From: Ctena decussata
Lineage: Eukaryota > Mollusca > Bivalvia > Lucinida > Lucinidae
NCBI GenBank assembly: GCA_963989385.1
Contig: OZ022509.1
Location: forward strand, 74,608,667-74,672,666
Direction of reading: 5' to 3'
Length of the DNA: 64,000 nt
The position numbers and the translations under genes are program-made. The notes beneath the pieces were generated by a model. It saw nothing but the letters and a program-made list of their open reading frames with translations, did not search any database and had not been told where the DNA came from. Numbering within the stretch: the first letter of the stretch is position 1; every line of letters begins with the position of its first letter. This document shows, one piece after another, positions 46,755 through 59,584 of the stretch.

Positions 46755-47105
46755 AATTTTTTTTTCCAGATTTGGATTCTTTGTCCAAATTCACTTACTA
46801 GAGAGCTCAAAATTAGATTTGTAGGGCTTGTACTTTAGAAGTTATTCACACATTTTGAAAGTTGAATGTATCGTATGCTATACATTTGTGTATATGGTGG
46901 CTGTTTGAGATATTACCTCTTTTAGCAGTCAAGCATACTGTTTTAGTCTGAGTGTTAGATAATCGTGCATCTGTTAACAGTTAATGTCAATCAGAAGCAT
47001 AAAAGAACGACAATATATTACTAATATGTGTTTTGAAGTGCACCCTTTTTACCAAGGCCCATGGGGGTCTTCGGTCGGGGGATTTGCCATCTCCTCTGAT
47101 GGCTA
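45548..47105 (+). mobile_element. Hairpin element family D, copy D1
   Basis: Hairpin 45548-45574 (ATCCCCCGACC-GAAA-GGTTCGGGGGAT), GTCC/GTCT run, about seven 156-bp units, C-run/A-run/T-run at about 46721-46765, a 3' common region ('TTAGAAGTTATTCACACATT'), TTCGGTCGGGGGAT, GCCATC/GATGGC hairpin, TATTTTT. Uninterrupted reference copy for the family. Confidence 0.88.
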
Positions 47106-47159
47106 TTTTTTTGGGCCAGCCTTGATGCATATGCATTTAAGAAGTTAATTTTGATCTTA

Positions 47160-47530
47160 AGGGCTCTGAAACTGATGTCGCTGGGATAGTTGATCATCAG
47201 TCATCTTTCTTTCTATACTGCTACACCCTCTCTCGAGGATTATGAGCAGGTGTACGATGTACACTCCAGTTTGCAGCATGAACCTCCTTGTAGCCATGTA
47301 ACTACAGAAGGGATCTTTAACCTGCACAGGGGATATCTCTCCCTGCACAGGGGGCCTCCATATAACGTCCCGATCCGAAGGACGGCACACTTTTTTAATG
47401 TCATCCCTGCAAATGACATTAAGGAAGCGTGTTCGGACACCGAAATTCAAACGCCGTTACCCGGGTTCGAACTCGGGACCTTTAGCATTAGAGGCAAATG
47501 CGCTAACCACTGAGCTACCACGCTTCCGTC
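47160..47530 (-). mobile_element. tRNA-derived SINE
   Basis: On the minus strand from about 47528: a tRNA-like head with A box TGGTAGCTCAGTGG (47507-47520) and B box GAGTTCGAACC (47464-47474), then a body with 'GTGCCGTCCTTCGGATCGG' and 'GACGTTATATGGAGGCCCCC', a central segment typical of broadly distributed invertebrate SINEs, and 'GTTAAAGATCCC'. The anticodon arm is imperfect, so it is not a working tRNA. The 3' end is not sharply defined. Transcription would be from the internal Pol III promoter. Confidence 0.8.
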
Positions 47531-47632
47531 ATGACAGTAAAAATGATGGCTTATCGACTGTAGTAGATCTTGGGCACAACACATGTATCCTTAGACCCTG
47601 GGTCTCCAGGTACAGAACCGTACCCCAAGACT

Positions 47633-47667
47633 AGGTCTCCAGGTACGGGACCATACCTGGAGACAGT
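47633..47667. other. Perfect inverted repeat
   Basis: GTCTCCAGGTA and TACCTGGAGAC flank an 8-nt loop. A related half copy (GGTCTCCAGGTAC) lies about 30 bp upstream. Confidence 0.7.
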
Positions 47668-47699
47668 CCTGTAAGGATTGGCTCTAGGTACGGCAGTAA

Positions 47700-47872
47700 A
47701 TTTTCAATACTATGTAACATGTTTGTGATTTAGCCGGTGAAACCTTGTGAAAAAATATTCCAAGAGCCACTGATGCTAGGATCATGAGGTTTTGCAGGAT
47801 GACATTGCCAAAGGTGTAGATGACCTGGTTCATGAATATTTGACAGAGTTGTGCCCCTTTTTATCCCCCGAC
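47700..47872 (+). mobile_element. Family G body unit, left of D2
   Basis: 'ACCTTGTGAA', 'CACTGATGCTAGGATCATGA' and 'TTGACAGAGTTGTGCCCCTTT' match the G units at 52100-52410. D2 is inserted in its CCCCTTTTT|CGAC run, as the uninterrupted form at 52262-52275 shows. Confidence 0.7.
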
Positions 47873-49359
47873 CGAAAGGTTCGGGGGATATAGCGGAGCC
47901 TGGCGTCCGTCCGTCCGTCTGTCCGTCCGTCCATCCGTCTGTCCGTCCGTAAACATTTTCTTGTCCGCTCAATATCTTGAATACTGTTTGGAATATTTTC
48001 ATAATACTTCACAGTTATGTAGAACAGGTCATGATGACGTGTCGCGTGCAAGAATGGTAACTCTTGCTTTTGTAATTTTTGAGTTATCTCCCCTTTGGTG
48101 AATTTTTGGCAGATTCGTGTCCGCTCTGTAACTTGAATACCCTTTGGAATATTTTCATGATACTTCACAGATATGTAGAGCAGGCCATGACGATGTGTCG
48201 CGAACAAGAATGACAACTCTTGCTTTCTTACTATTTGAGTTATTTCCCCTTGATGGTTTTAGGTGTAAATTCGTGTCCGCTCTGTAACTTGAATACCTTT
48301 TGGAATATTTTCATGATACTTCACAGATATGTAGAACAGGTCATGACGATGTGTCGCGAACAAGAAAGACAACTCTTGCTTTCTTACTTTCTGAGTTATT
48401 TCCCCTTGATGGTTTCAGGTGTAAATTCGTGTCCGCTCTATAACTTGAATACCTTTTGAAATATTTTCATGATACTTCACAGATATGTAGAACAGGTCAT
48501 GACGATGTGTCGCGAACAAGAATGACAACTCTTGCTTTCTTACTTTTTGAGTTATTTCCCCTTGATGGTTTAAGGTGTAATTTCGTGTCCGCTCTATAAC
48601 TTGAATACCTTTTGAAATATTTTCATGATACTTCACAGATATGTAGAACAGGTCATGACGATGTGTCGCGCACAAGAATGACAACTCTTGCTTTCTTACT
48701 TTTTGAGTTATTTCCCCTTGATGGTTTCAGGTGTAATTTCGTGTCCGCTCAATAACTTGAATACCCTTTGGAATATTTTCATGATACTTCATAGTTACTT
48801 AGAACAGGTCATGCTGATGTGTCGCGAACAAAAATGAGAACTCTTGCTTTCTAAGTTTTTGAGTTATTTCCCCTTGATGGTTTTAGGTGTGATTTCGTGT
48901 CCGCTCCATAACATGAATACCTTTTGAAATATTTTTATGATACTTCACAGATATGGAGATTTGATCATGACAGTTTGTCTCATATAAGAATAACAACTCT
49001 TGCTTTCATACTTTTTTTCAGATTTGGATTCTTTGTCCAAATTCACTTACTAGAGAGCTCAAAATTAGATTTGTAGGGCTTGTACTTTAGAAGTTATTCA
49101 CACATTTTGAAATGTTGAATGTATCATATGCAAAACATTGTCTACATGGTTGCTATTTGAGATTTTACCTCTTTTTTAGCAATCTGGCCTAATGTTTTGG
49201 TCTGAGTGTTAGATAATCATGCATCTGTTAAACAGATATTGTCAATAAGGAGCATAAAAGAATGACAGTATACTATTTATATGTGTTTTGAAGGGCACTG
49301 TGTTTACCAAAGCATAAGGGGCCTTCGGTCGGGGGATTTGCCATCTCCTCTGATGGCTA
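47873..49359 (+). mobile_element. Hairpin element family D, copy D2
   Basis: Same plan as D1. Insertion site verified against the empty G sequence: host T-run on the left, TTTTT|CGACTT on the right. It lacks the C/A/T homopolymer block seen in other copies (about 49012). Confidence 0.87.
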
Positions 49360-49734
49360 TTTTTCGACTTGTGTATTGTAAGCCAATGGAACCATGTGAA
49401 CAAAATATCTTGAGAACCCCTGATGCTAGGATCGTGATTTTTTGCAGGAAGACATTGCCCAAGTATAGATGACCTGATTAACTTTTGAGCCTATTTCATA
49501 AATTTTTGATTGAATTATTCTTTTTCGGATATAGGTATTTGTATTGGAACAAGCTATAGGAATAACTGTGTGATCAAAATATCTGAAGAAACGCATAAGC
49601 TAGGTTCCTTATATTTTGCATACAGTTAGAAACCAAGATGTAGCTGAACCGATCAATACCACTTTCAGACTTGACCACTATGGGACATTGCTGGAAATGG
49701 TCAGTGGTCCAGTGGCCAAATGGGTCTAATTTTT
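49360..49734 (+). mobile_element. Family G body, right of D2
   Basis: Continues G-like units ('AGAACCCCTGATGCTAGGAT', 'GATGACCTGATTAAC') then a more diverged stretch up to the F insertion. No gene. Confidence 0.6.
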
Positions 49735-51018
49735 ATACCCCGCCACACTTTAGTGGCGGGGTATTATGTTATACCTTTCGGTGTCTGTCCGTCCGTCCGT
49801 CCGTGCTCACCATTTCCGATCGATAACTTGAGTATTTATTCACGGAATTTTTTCAAATTTTGCATACATATTGTTATCGGCGATGTGTGGTATGGGATTG
49901 TTAATGGGCAAAATCCGTCCATTTTTAACGGAGTTACTGCCCTTTTTCGTATTGGAAAAATGGTTTCTGGCCTGTTATTCCTTTACTGTTCATGATATCT
50001 GAATGAAAGTTCACAGATATGTTGCACATCAAAGGTTACATATTGTGAATAAGGACCGTCACTCTGACCTTCCCAGTTTGTGAGTTATCCGCCCTTGATA
50101 GGTCTGAAAAAAGGTTTTTGACCTATTGTTCCTTTACTATATGGAATATCTGAATATAATTTCACAGATATGTTTCACATCAAAGGTAACATATTGTGAC
50201 TAAGAACCGTCACTCTTACCTTTCCCGTTTGTGAGTTATCCGCCCTTGATTGAATTAAAAAATGTTTTTTACCCGTAGTTCCTTTACTATGTGGAATATT
50301 TAAATGAAACTTTACAGATATGTTTCACATCAAAGGTTACATACTGTGACAAAGAACCATCACTCTTACCTTTCCAGTTCATGAGTTATCTGCCCTTGAT
50401 AGGTCTGAAAAATGGTTTTTGACCTGTAGTTCCCTTTCTATATGGAATATCTGAATAAAACTTTACAGATATGTTTCACATCAAAGGCTTCATATAGTGA
50501 CTAGCAACTGTCACTCTGATCTTTCCGGTTTGTGAGTTATCCGCCCTTGATTGATCTGAAAAACTTTTTTTTTTATCTGTAGTTCCTTTACTATATGGAA
50601 TATCTGAACGAAACTTCATAGGTATGTTTCACATCAAAGGTTACATATTATGACAAAGAACCATCACTCTTACCTTTCCAGTTAATGAGTATTCCCCCTT
50701 GATAGATCTGAAAAATGTTTTTTGACTTGTAGTTCCTATACTATATGGAATATCTGAATGAAACTTCACTGATATGTTTAACACCATAGAATAGGAAACA
50801 GAGTCTCTCAGCTCAAAGAAATGCTTTACAGCCTGATCTAAATCTACACTGGTCAGAATGCTCCACGTTGTTGGGTGGTTTATATTATTTATTTACAGTA
50901 AGGACATCATATCTCTGTCTATCTCAGTTCTGTGGCTCTTTAGCTATTATATATCTCAAAAAGTAAGTTAGGATGCACAGCAGTGGCGGGGTATCATGCA
51001 GTGCCTGCGGTGCTTTTA
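49735..51018 (+). mobile_element. Hairpin element family F
   Basis: Hairpin 49735-49764 with a perfect 12-bp stem (ATACCCCGCCAC / GTGGCGGGGTAT), GTCC run, about six units of about 151 bp ('TTCCTTTACTATATGGAATA'). The 3' end is AGTGGCGGGGTAT (50982-50994), an imperfect hairpin GCAGTGC/GCGGTGC, and TTTTATT. Confidence 0.82.
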
Positions 51019-51278
51019 TTGTCTCGGGCCACCAGAAATCTCCAAAATATGACCTTAAGTGGCCTAAATTTATCTTTCTGGCAATACTAAATGAATGGGA
51101 ACTTAAGGTAGTGGATAATTTGGGCCACTGAAAGTTAGGCCTGTTTAGCTTTTGGGCCACCACATTAATCTTGCGAGTTTCCAGCACTGTGGGATGAATC
51201 TTCTTTAGAGGCAAGCATATGGTTGGGGGCATAGTGTTTCATAAACACATTTTCTGGTTATTAATTCATTCAATTTTT
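51019..51278. other. Unassigned DNA
   Basis: Contains short 'GGGCCACC'/'GGGCCACT' words; no gene seen. Confidence 0.45.
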
Positions 51279-51907
51279 ATACGCCCGTTTTGAAAAAACG
51301 GACGTATTATGTCGTGGCGCTGTCCGTCCGTCCGTCTGTCCGTCCGTAAACATTCTTGTACACGCCATAACTCAGTAACGATTTTGGATATCTTCATGAA
51401 ATTTGGTAGGCAAATGTATTAGGGTGGGGGAACGTGTCGCGTACAAAAATGGTTGCTCCCCCTTTCTTACTTTTGAAGTTATGCCCCTTTGATTAATTTT
51501 ATCCCTGCAAGTCTTGTACACGCCATAACTAGATAACCGTTTGGGATATCTTTATAAAACTTCATAGCAATGTGTATGAAGTCCTAACGATGTGTCGCGT
51601 ACAACAATGGCTGCTGTCCCTTTCTTCGTTTAAGAGTGAATCCCTTTCATTAGTTCTTATCGGCTACTTTTGTGTAAACTTTTGTTGTACATGTAATATA
51701 TTGTCAAGGGAAAAAAGTTGAACTAAAAAAGGTATACCTAGTGTATGTAGGTTATCTCCCTTGTTCAAAGATATTGTATCAAAGATTTCTTCACAACCAT
51801 ACAAGCTAGACTGGTCATATTTGGCATACAGGTTGATGACGACATGTTGTATTGTGGGATTGAGAACCAACCTTCTGCTTATTCTTCCCTGTATTTGCCC
51901 CATTTTT
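51279..51907 (+). mobile_element. Hairpin element family E, copy E2
   Basis: Hairpin 51279-51307, GTCC run and two or three units as in E1. The later part diverges and no E 3' end is seen before the G 5' end; G appears inserted in or next to it. Right border uncertain. Confidence 0.7.
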
Positions 51908-54900
51908 ATGCCCCTAATTTCGGAGAAATTGTGGGGGCATATTGGTTTGGGCCTGTCTGTCTGTCCATCTGTCTGTCTGTCCTCTATCTATAACTCAAGA
52001 ACCGTAAGAGCTAGGAGCTTGAAACTTTATACACATGATCAGTATGAAAAATAAGCGAAAACGTGTTTTTTCTTTTTTCCGCGGGTCACATATTTCAAGA
52101 GTTATGCCCCTTTTTCGACTTAGCTTGTGGAACCTTGTGAACAAAATATCTCAAGAACCCCTGATGCTAGGATCATGAGGTTTTGCAGGATGAGAATGCC
52201 CAAGGTGTAGATGACCTGATCAACTTTTGAAACAAATTCCTGAATTTTTGACCGAGTTATGCCCCTTTTTCGACAGTGCATTGTAAGCCTATGGAACCTT
52301 GTGAACAAAATATCTCAAGAACCCCTGAAGCTAGGAGCATGATTTTTTGCAGAAAGATACTGCCTGTGGTGTAGATGACGTGATTAACTTTTGAAAAAAA
52401 TTCATGAATTTTTATCCCCCGACCGAAAGGTTCGGGGGATATAGCGATGAGCCTGGCGTCCGTCCGTCCGTCTGTCCGTCCGTCCGTCCGTCTGTCCGTC
52501 CGTAAACATTTTCTTGTCCGCTCCATATCTTGAATACCGTTTGGAATATTTTCATAATACTTCACAGTTATGTAGAACAGGTCATGACGACGTGTCGCGT
52601 GCAAGAATGGTAACTCTTGCTTTTGTAATTTTTGAGTTATCTCCCCTTTGGTGAATTTTTGGCAGATTCGTGTCCGCTCTGTAACTTGAATACCCTTTGG
52701 AATATTATCATGATACTTCACAGATATGTAGAGCAGGTCATGACGATGTGTCGCAAACAAGAATGACAACTCTTGCTTTCTTACTATTTGAGTTATTTCC
52801 CCTTGATGGTTTTAGGTGTAAATTCGTGTCCGCTCTATAACTTGAATACCTTTTGAAATATTTTCATGATACTTCACAGATATGTAGAACAGGTCATGAC
52901 GAAGTGTCGCGAACAAGAAAGACAACTCTTGCTTTCTTACTTTTGGAGTTATTTCCCCTTGATGGTTTTAGGTGTAAATTCGTGTCCGCTCCATAGCTTG
53001 AATACCTTTTGAAATATTTTCATGATACTTCACAGATATGTAGAACAGGTCATGACGATGTGTCGCCAACAAGAATGACAACTCTTGCTTTCTTACTTTT
53101 TGAGTTATTTCCCCTTGATGGTTTAAGGTGTAATTTCGTGTCCGCTCAATAACTTGAATACCCTTTGGAAGATTTTCCTGATACTTCATAGTTACGTAGA
53201 ACAGGTCATGCTGATGTGTCGCGAACAAGAATGACAACTCTTGCTTTCTAAGTTTTTGAGTTATTTCCCCTTGATGGTTTTAGGTGTGATTTCGTGCCCG
53301 CTCCATAACATGAATACCCTTTGAAATATTTTTATCCCCCGACCTTATCCCCCGACCGAAAGGTTCGGGGGATATAGCGATGAGCCTGGCGTCCGTCCGT
53401 CCGTCCGTCCGTCTGTCCGTCCGTCCGTAAACACTTTCTTGTCCGCTCTATATCTTGAATACCCTTTGGAATATTTTCATGATACTTCACAGTTATGTAG
53501 AACAGGTCATGACGATGTGTCGCGTACAAGAATGGTAACTCTTGCTATTGTACTTTTTGAATTATCTCCCCTTTGGTGATTTTTTGGCAGATTCGTGTCC
53601 GCTCTGTAACTTGAATACCCTTTGGAACATTTTCATGATACTTCACAGAAATGTAGAACAGGTCATGACGGTGTGTCGCGAAAAAGAATGACAACTCTTG
53701 CTTTCTTACTTTTTGAGTTATTTCCCCTTGATAGTTTTTGGTGTGATTTTTTGGCAGATTCGTGTCCGCTCTGTAACTAGAATACCCTTTGGAATATTCT
53801 CATGATACTTCACAGATATGTAGAACAGGTCATGACGGTGTGTCGCGAAAAAGAATGACAACTCTTGCTTTCTTACTTTTTGAGTTATTTCCCCTTGATC
53901 ATTTTAGGTATGATTTTGTGTCCGCTCTATAACTTGAATACCTTTTGGAATATTTTCATGATACTTCACAGATATGTAGAACAGGTCATGACGATGTGTC
54001 GCGAACAAGAATGACAACTCCTGCTTTCTTACTTTTTGAGTTATTTCCCCTTGATGGTTTTAGGTCTGATTTCGTGTCCGCTCTATAACTTGAATACCTT
54101 TTGGAATATTTTCATGATACTTCACAGATATGTAGAACAGGTCATGACGATGTGTCGCGAACAAGAATGACAACTCCTGCTTTCTTACTTTTTGAGTTAT
54201 TTCCCCTTGATGGTTTTAGGTCTGATTTCGTGTCCGCTCTATAACTTGAATACCTTTTGGAATATTTTCATGATACTTCACAGATATGTAGAACAGGTCA
54301 TGACGATGTGTCGCGAACAAGAATGACAACTCCTGCTTTCTTACTTTTTGAGTTATTTCCCCTTGATGGTTTTAGGTCTGATTTCGTGTCCGCTCTATAA
54401 CTTGAATACCTTTTGGAATATTTTCATGATACTTCATAGTTACTTAGAACAGGTCATGCTGATGTGTCGCGAACAAAAATGAGAACTCTTGCTTTCTAAG
54501 TTTTTGAGTTATTTCCCCTTGATGGTTTTAGGTGTGATTTCGTGTCCGCTCCATAACATGAATACCTTTTGAAATATTTTTATGATACTTCACAGATATG
54601 TAGAACAGGTCATGACGATGTGTCGCGAACAAGAATGACAACTCCTGCTTTCTTACTTTTTTAGTTATTTCCCCTTGATGGTTTTAGGTCTGATTTCGTG
54701 TCCGCTCTATAACTTGAATACCTTTTGGAATATTTTCATGATACTTCACAGATATGTAGAACAGGTCATGATGATGTGTCGCGAATAAGAATGACAACTC
54801 TTGCTTTCTTACTTTTGGAGTTATTTCCCTTTGATGATTTTAGGTGTCCGCTCCATAGCTTGAATACCTTTTGAAATAGTTTCATGATACTTCACAGATA

Positions 54901-56005
54901 TGCAGAACAGGTCATGACAATTTTTCTCATACATGAATGATAACTCTTGCTTTTAGACTCAGTGAATTATTTCCCTTTGGTAGTTTGAGCTGCTGTTTGA
55001 GTCTCTGCTCCATAACTGTATAACCCTGGCCAGCTCCAGAATTTGAATAACAGTGTACCTTTTAGAATATTGATGATCATGCTGTGATATCTTATCAGTG
55101 TTCCTAACTCTCTCTTACCCCTCCACATTCCCGTGACCCCCCTCCCACCACCCCCCCCCCCCCCCCCCCCCCCAAAAAAAAATTTTTTTTTTCCAGATTT
55201 GGATTCTTTGTCCAAATTCACTTACTAGAGAGCTCAAAATTAGATTTGTAGGGCTTGTACTTTAGAAGTTATTCTCACATTTTGAAAGTTGAATGTATCG
55301 TATGCTATACATTTGTGTATATGGTTGCTGTTTGAGATATTACCTCTTTTTAGCAGTCAAGCATACTGTTTTAGTCTGAGTGTTAGATAATCATGCATCT
55401 GTTAACAGTTAATGTCAATCAGAAGCGTAAAAGAACGACAATATATTACTAATATGTGTTTTGAAGTGCACCCTTTTTAGCTCACCAGAGCCGAAGGCTC
55501 CGGGGGAGCTTATAGGATAGGCAGTGGTCCGTCGTCGTCGTCTGTCGTCGTATGTCGTCGTCGTATGTCGTCGTCCGTCAACACTTTTAAACGACATCTC
55601 CTCTGAAGCCACTAGGCCGATTGGGCCCAAATTTCATCTGTGGCATCCTTGGGATGGGGGATTGAAAGTTTGTGTTTTTTATGAAAATTGGCCTTTTAGT
55701 TTGGTTGCTATGGCAACTTAGAGTTCCCATTGACTTATAATGGGGAAAATTGAAAAATGGCATTTTCTGCCAAGCCATTGCAGATATGTTGATAAAACTT
55801 TTATAGAAATATTCCTTGAGATGTCTTCTATCAGCTATATGTTTTTTTGGTCCACTGCTCTTTTTATTGGTTGCCATGGAAACCGAAATTCAAAAAAAAT
55901 GGAAAAAATACTTAAAAAATTATCTCCTCTGAAGCCACTGGGCCGATTGGGCCCATATTTCATCTGTGGCATCCTTGGGGTTGGGGATTGAAAGTTTGTG
56001 TTTTT

Positions 56006-57408
56006 ATCCCCCGACCGAAAGGTTCGGGGATATAGCGATGAGCCTGGCGTCCGTCCGTCCGTCCGTCCGTCCGTCTGTCCGTCCGTCCGTCCGTAAACAC
56101 TTTCTTGTCCGCTCTATATCTTGAATACCCTTTGGAATATTTTCATGATACTTCACAGTTATGTAGAACAGGTCATGACGATGTGTCGCGTACAAGAATG
56201 GTAACTCTTGCTATTGTACTTTTTGAATTATCTCCCCTTTGGTGATTTTTTGGCAGATTCGTGTCCGCTCTGTAACTTGACTACCCTTTGGAATATTTTC
56301 ATGATACTTCACAGAAATGTAGAACAGGTCATGACGATGTGTCGCGAACAAGAATGACAACTCATGCTTTCTTACTTTTTGAGTTATTTCCCCTTGATAG
56401 TTTTAGGTGTGATTTTGTGGCAGATTCGTGTCCGCTCTATAACTTAAATACCCTTTGGAATATTTTCATGATACTTCACAGATATGTAGAACAGGTCATG
56501 TCGATGTGTCGCGAACAAGAATGACAACTCCTGCTTTCTTACTTTTTGAGTTATTTCCCCTTGATGGTTTTAGGTGTGATTTCATGTCCGCTCTATAACT
56601 TGAATACCTTTTGGAATATTTTCATGATACTTCACAGATATGTAGAACAGGTCACGATGATGTGTCGCGAACAAGAATGACAACTCTTGCTTTCTTACTT
56701 TTGGAGTTATTTCCCTTTGATGATTTTAGGTGTCCGCTCCATAGCTTGAATACCTTTTGAAATATTTTCATGATACTTCACAGATATGCATAACAGGTCA
56801 TGACAATTTGTCTCATACATGAATGATAACTCTTGCTTTTATACATTGTGAGTTATTTCCCTTTGGTAGTTTGAGCTGCTGTTTGAGTCTTTGCTTCATA
56901 TCTGTATAACCCTTGCCAGCTCCAGAATTTGAATAACTGTGTACCTTTTAGAATATTGATGATCATGCTGTGATATCTTATCAGTGTTCCTAACTCTCGC
57001 TGACCCCTCGACATTCCCGTGCCCCCCCCCCCCCCCCCCCCCCCCCCCAAAAAAAAATAAAAAAATTCCAGATTTGGATTCTTTGTCCAAATTCACTTAC
57101 TAGAGAGCTCAAAATTAGGGTTGTAGGCCTTGTACTTTAGAAGTTATTCACACATCTTGAAAATTGAATGTATCGTGTGCTATAAATTTGTGTATATGGT
57201 GGCAGTTTGAGATATTACCTCTTTTTAGCAGTCAAGCATACTGTTTTAGTCTGAGTGTTAGATAATCATGCATCTGTTAACAGTTAATGTCAATTAGAAG
57301 CATAAAAGATTGACAATATATTACTAATATGTGTTTTGAAGTTCACCCTTTTTACCAGGGCCCATGGGGGTCTTGGGTCGGGGGATTTGCCATCTTCTCT
57401 GATGGCTA
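56006..57408 (+). mobile_element. Family D copy D5
   Basis: Hairpin 56006-56031 (one G shorter in the right arm), GTCC run, units, C/A block at about 57019-57064, D 3' end with GCCATC-TTCTCT-GATGGC. Inserted in B4. Confidence 0.85.
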
Positions 57409-58169
57409 TTTTTTATGATCATGGGCCCTTTAGTTTGGTTGCTATGGCAACTTAGGGTTCCCATTGACTTATAATGGGGAAAATTGAGAAATGGCATTTT
57501 CTGCATAACCATTGTGGACATGTTGATAAAATTTTTATAGAAATGTTCCTTGAGATGTCTTCTATCTGCTATATGTTTTTTTGGCCCACTGCTCCTTTTA
57601 TTGGTTGCCATGGAAACCGAAATGTAAAAAAAAATGGAAAAAATATTTAAAAAATTATCTTCTCTTAAGCCACCTGGCCAATAAGGCCCAGATTTCATCT
57701 GTGGCATCCTTGGGCTGGGGGGTTGAAAGTTTATGTTTTTTATGAAAATCGGCCCTTTAGTTTGGTTGCTATAGCAACTTAGAGTTGCATTGACTTATAA
57801 TGGGGAATATTGAAAAATGGCATTTACTGCCAAGCCATTGCATATCTGTTGACAAAACTTTTATAGATTGTTCCTTGAGAAGCCTCTTATTAGCTATGTG
57901 TTTTTTTTTTTTTTTTGCCCACTGCTCCTTTTATTGGTTGCCATGGAAACCAAATTAAAAAAAAAATGGAAAAAAAATCCTTTAAAAAAAATTATCTTCT
58001 CAGAAGCCACTGGGCTGATAAGGCCCAAATTTCATCTGTAGTATCCTTAGGCAGGAAAGTCGGCTCGTTAGTTTTGGTTGCTATGGCAACTTAGGGTTGC
58101 ATTGACTTGCAATGGGGAAAATTAAAAAATGGCATTTGCTGCAATCAATATATGGAAAATAGTTATATA

Positions 58170-59361
58170 CTTAGTACATTTAAAAACGCAACATTTTTGG
58201 TTTTTTTTTTTTTGCATAATGGATAATATTTGGACCAAGAATAGTATTTAAACGTATGTCAGGCAACTGTATCTTTATGTTTTAGCATCAAATGGCCTCG
58301 CATGTACCTGTATTGCACATGATAATCACTCAAGTATGAAAATTAAGATATGCTCGTGCGCGTATCATGTAAACACTTGAAAACTTTAGGTTAACGCTAC
58401 TGGATAATCCGTAGATCAGCATTGAAGAAAAACAACCAGTAACAAACAAACTGTAACAAACAAATCTTTTTGGCACGATTTACGTTGAAAGAAAATTCAC
58501 CTCCAGATGCCAATTCATAGAGTCTCAAACTTAAAGCTAATGGAATTGTTAAGATGCCATCTGGCCATGATATTCAGACAGTATGTGCCCTTTCTACTGA
58601 CCGGTACCCTTAAAAAGATTAATAAGCCCGGCTCAGTAAGGAGAATGACTCCAAAGACAAGATAGATCACACATTGTCATTAGTCACAGCTCATGTGCTT
58701 CCGACACGCTGATGCACTCTAGCACACATCTGGGACCCATGCGAATGTTTTTCTTTGCTAAGCGGCAAAAAAAAATCGGAGAAATGAAATGTTTAAGGAG
58801 TTTAAACTTTTACGCTCTTTACAAAAAACTGGCGATTCTTTTCTTTTTACGAGCGGTATACAACTGCAATATCGGTGTCCAACGTCTTGAAGAGAAAGAC
58901 AGAAAACTTTCACACACATAACTTATGCCACTTTCCCTTTGTGACGCCAAATGACATCATTCTGCCAGAACAACCAACTCTGCCATTTGACTAGTAACCA
59001 AAATGAACAGAAACAGGGCGCTTTTTGGGTACACTGAATCATCTTCAAATATTGCAAAAGCTCTGATAAAGGATTTATCCAGAAATGGAACAAATTTCCA
59101 CAGCATTTGATGAAAAAAATCAAGGAATGGGAGGAAGCGAAGCCCATACGTAACAATTTTTATCTTGTGAATTTTGATTTTAGGGGTCATGCTCCATAAT
59201 AAACGTAAACTTAATGGAAAACACAATAAACTGCCATGAAATTTAGTACTGTGACTGTGATAGATTTCAATCTAAATATCTCACGATTTTCAATCGTTTG
59301 TCTTAAAAATTCTAAAAGTTATTACCGAAAAACTAAGTGTTGCGTTTTTAAATGTACTGAG
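58170..59361. mobile_element. TIR element, possible Tc1-like relic
   Basis: Inverted ends AGTACATTTAAAAACGCAAC, one mismatch outside that core, flanked by TATATA at 58164-58169 and 59362-59367 (a TA duplication within an AT run cannot be excluded). A plus-strand stretch near 58610-58650 ('NKPGSVRRMTPKTR') loosely resembles the helix-turn-helix region of Tc1 transposases, with many stops. 1.19 kb, inactive. Confidence 0.6.
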
Positions 59362-59584
59362 TATATATTTTGTTATCAACTCAACAGACTGTCAGACTGA
59401 GACTTTGTAGTTGTATATTTTGTATTAGCCTGTACGAATTGACAGCAATTTTGAGCCTATACAAATTTGATAGCAATTTTGAGCTAGAGATCTGGTGAGC
59501 TTTGTGGCCCATGGGCCTCTTGTTACCAAGGCCCATGGGGGTCTTCGGTCGGGGGATTTGCCATCTCCTCTGATGGCTATTTTT

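Larger units (their letters stand above)
55479..59524 (+). mobile_element. Family B copy B4, carrying D5 and a Tc1-like element
   Basis: 5' hairpin 55479-55510, GTC/TATGTC microsatellite, units with GTTGCTATGGCAAC. D5 is inserted at 'TTTGTGTTTTT' (56005) and a TIR element at 58170. Ends TCTGGTGAGCT, GGCCC-AT-GGGCC hairpin, TCTTGTT at 59524, followed by the D4 sequence ACCAAGGCCC. The intact target CACCCTTTTTACCAAGG is seen in D1 and D6. Confidence 0.85.
53334..59579 (+). mobile_element. Family D copy D4, carrying B4
   Basis: The start is doubled: ATCCCCCGACCTT (53334-53346) precedes the full hairpin at 53347-53373. Thirteen or so units include three near-identical 156-bp ones at about 53908-54376. 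C/A/T block at about 55147-55190. Body breaks at CACCCTTTTT (55478) for B4 and ends after it with the D 3' hairpin (59541-59579). Confidence 0.82.

Noticed and set aside
46537..46794. Glycine-run ORFs near the C-runs of D elements
   Set aside because: Translations of poly-C/poly-G tracts.
47454..47528. Functional tRNA gene
   Set aside because: A and B boxes are good, but the anticodon stem has a mismatch, the loop would read CUA, and a SINE body follows directly.
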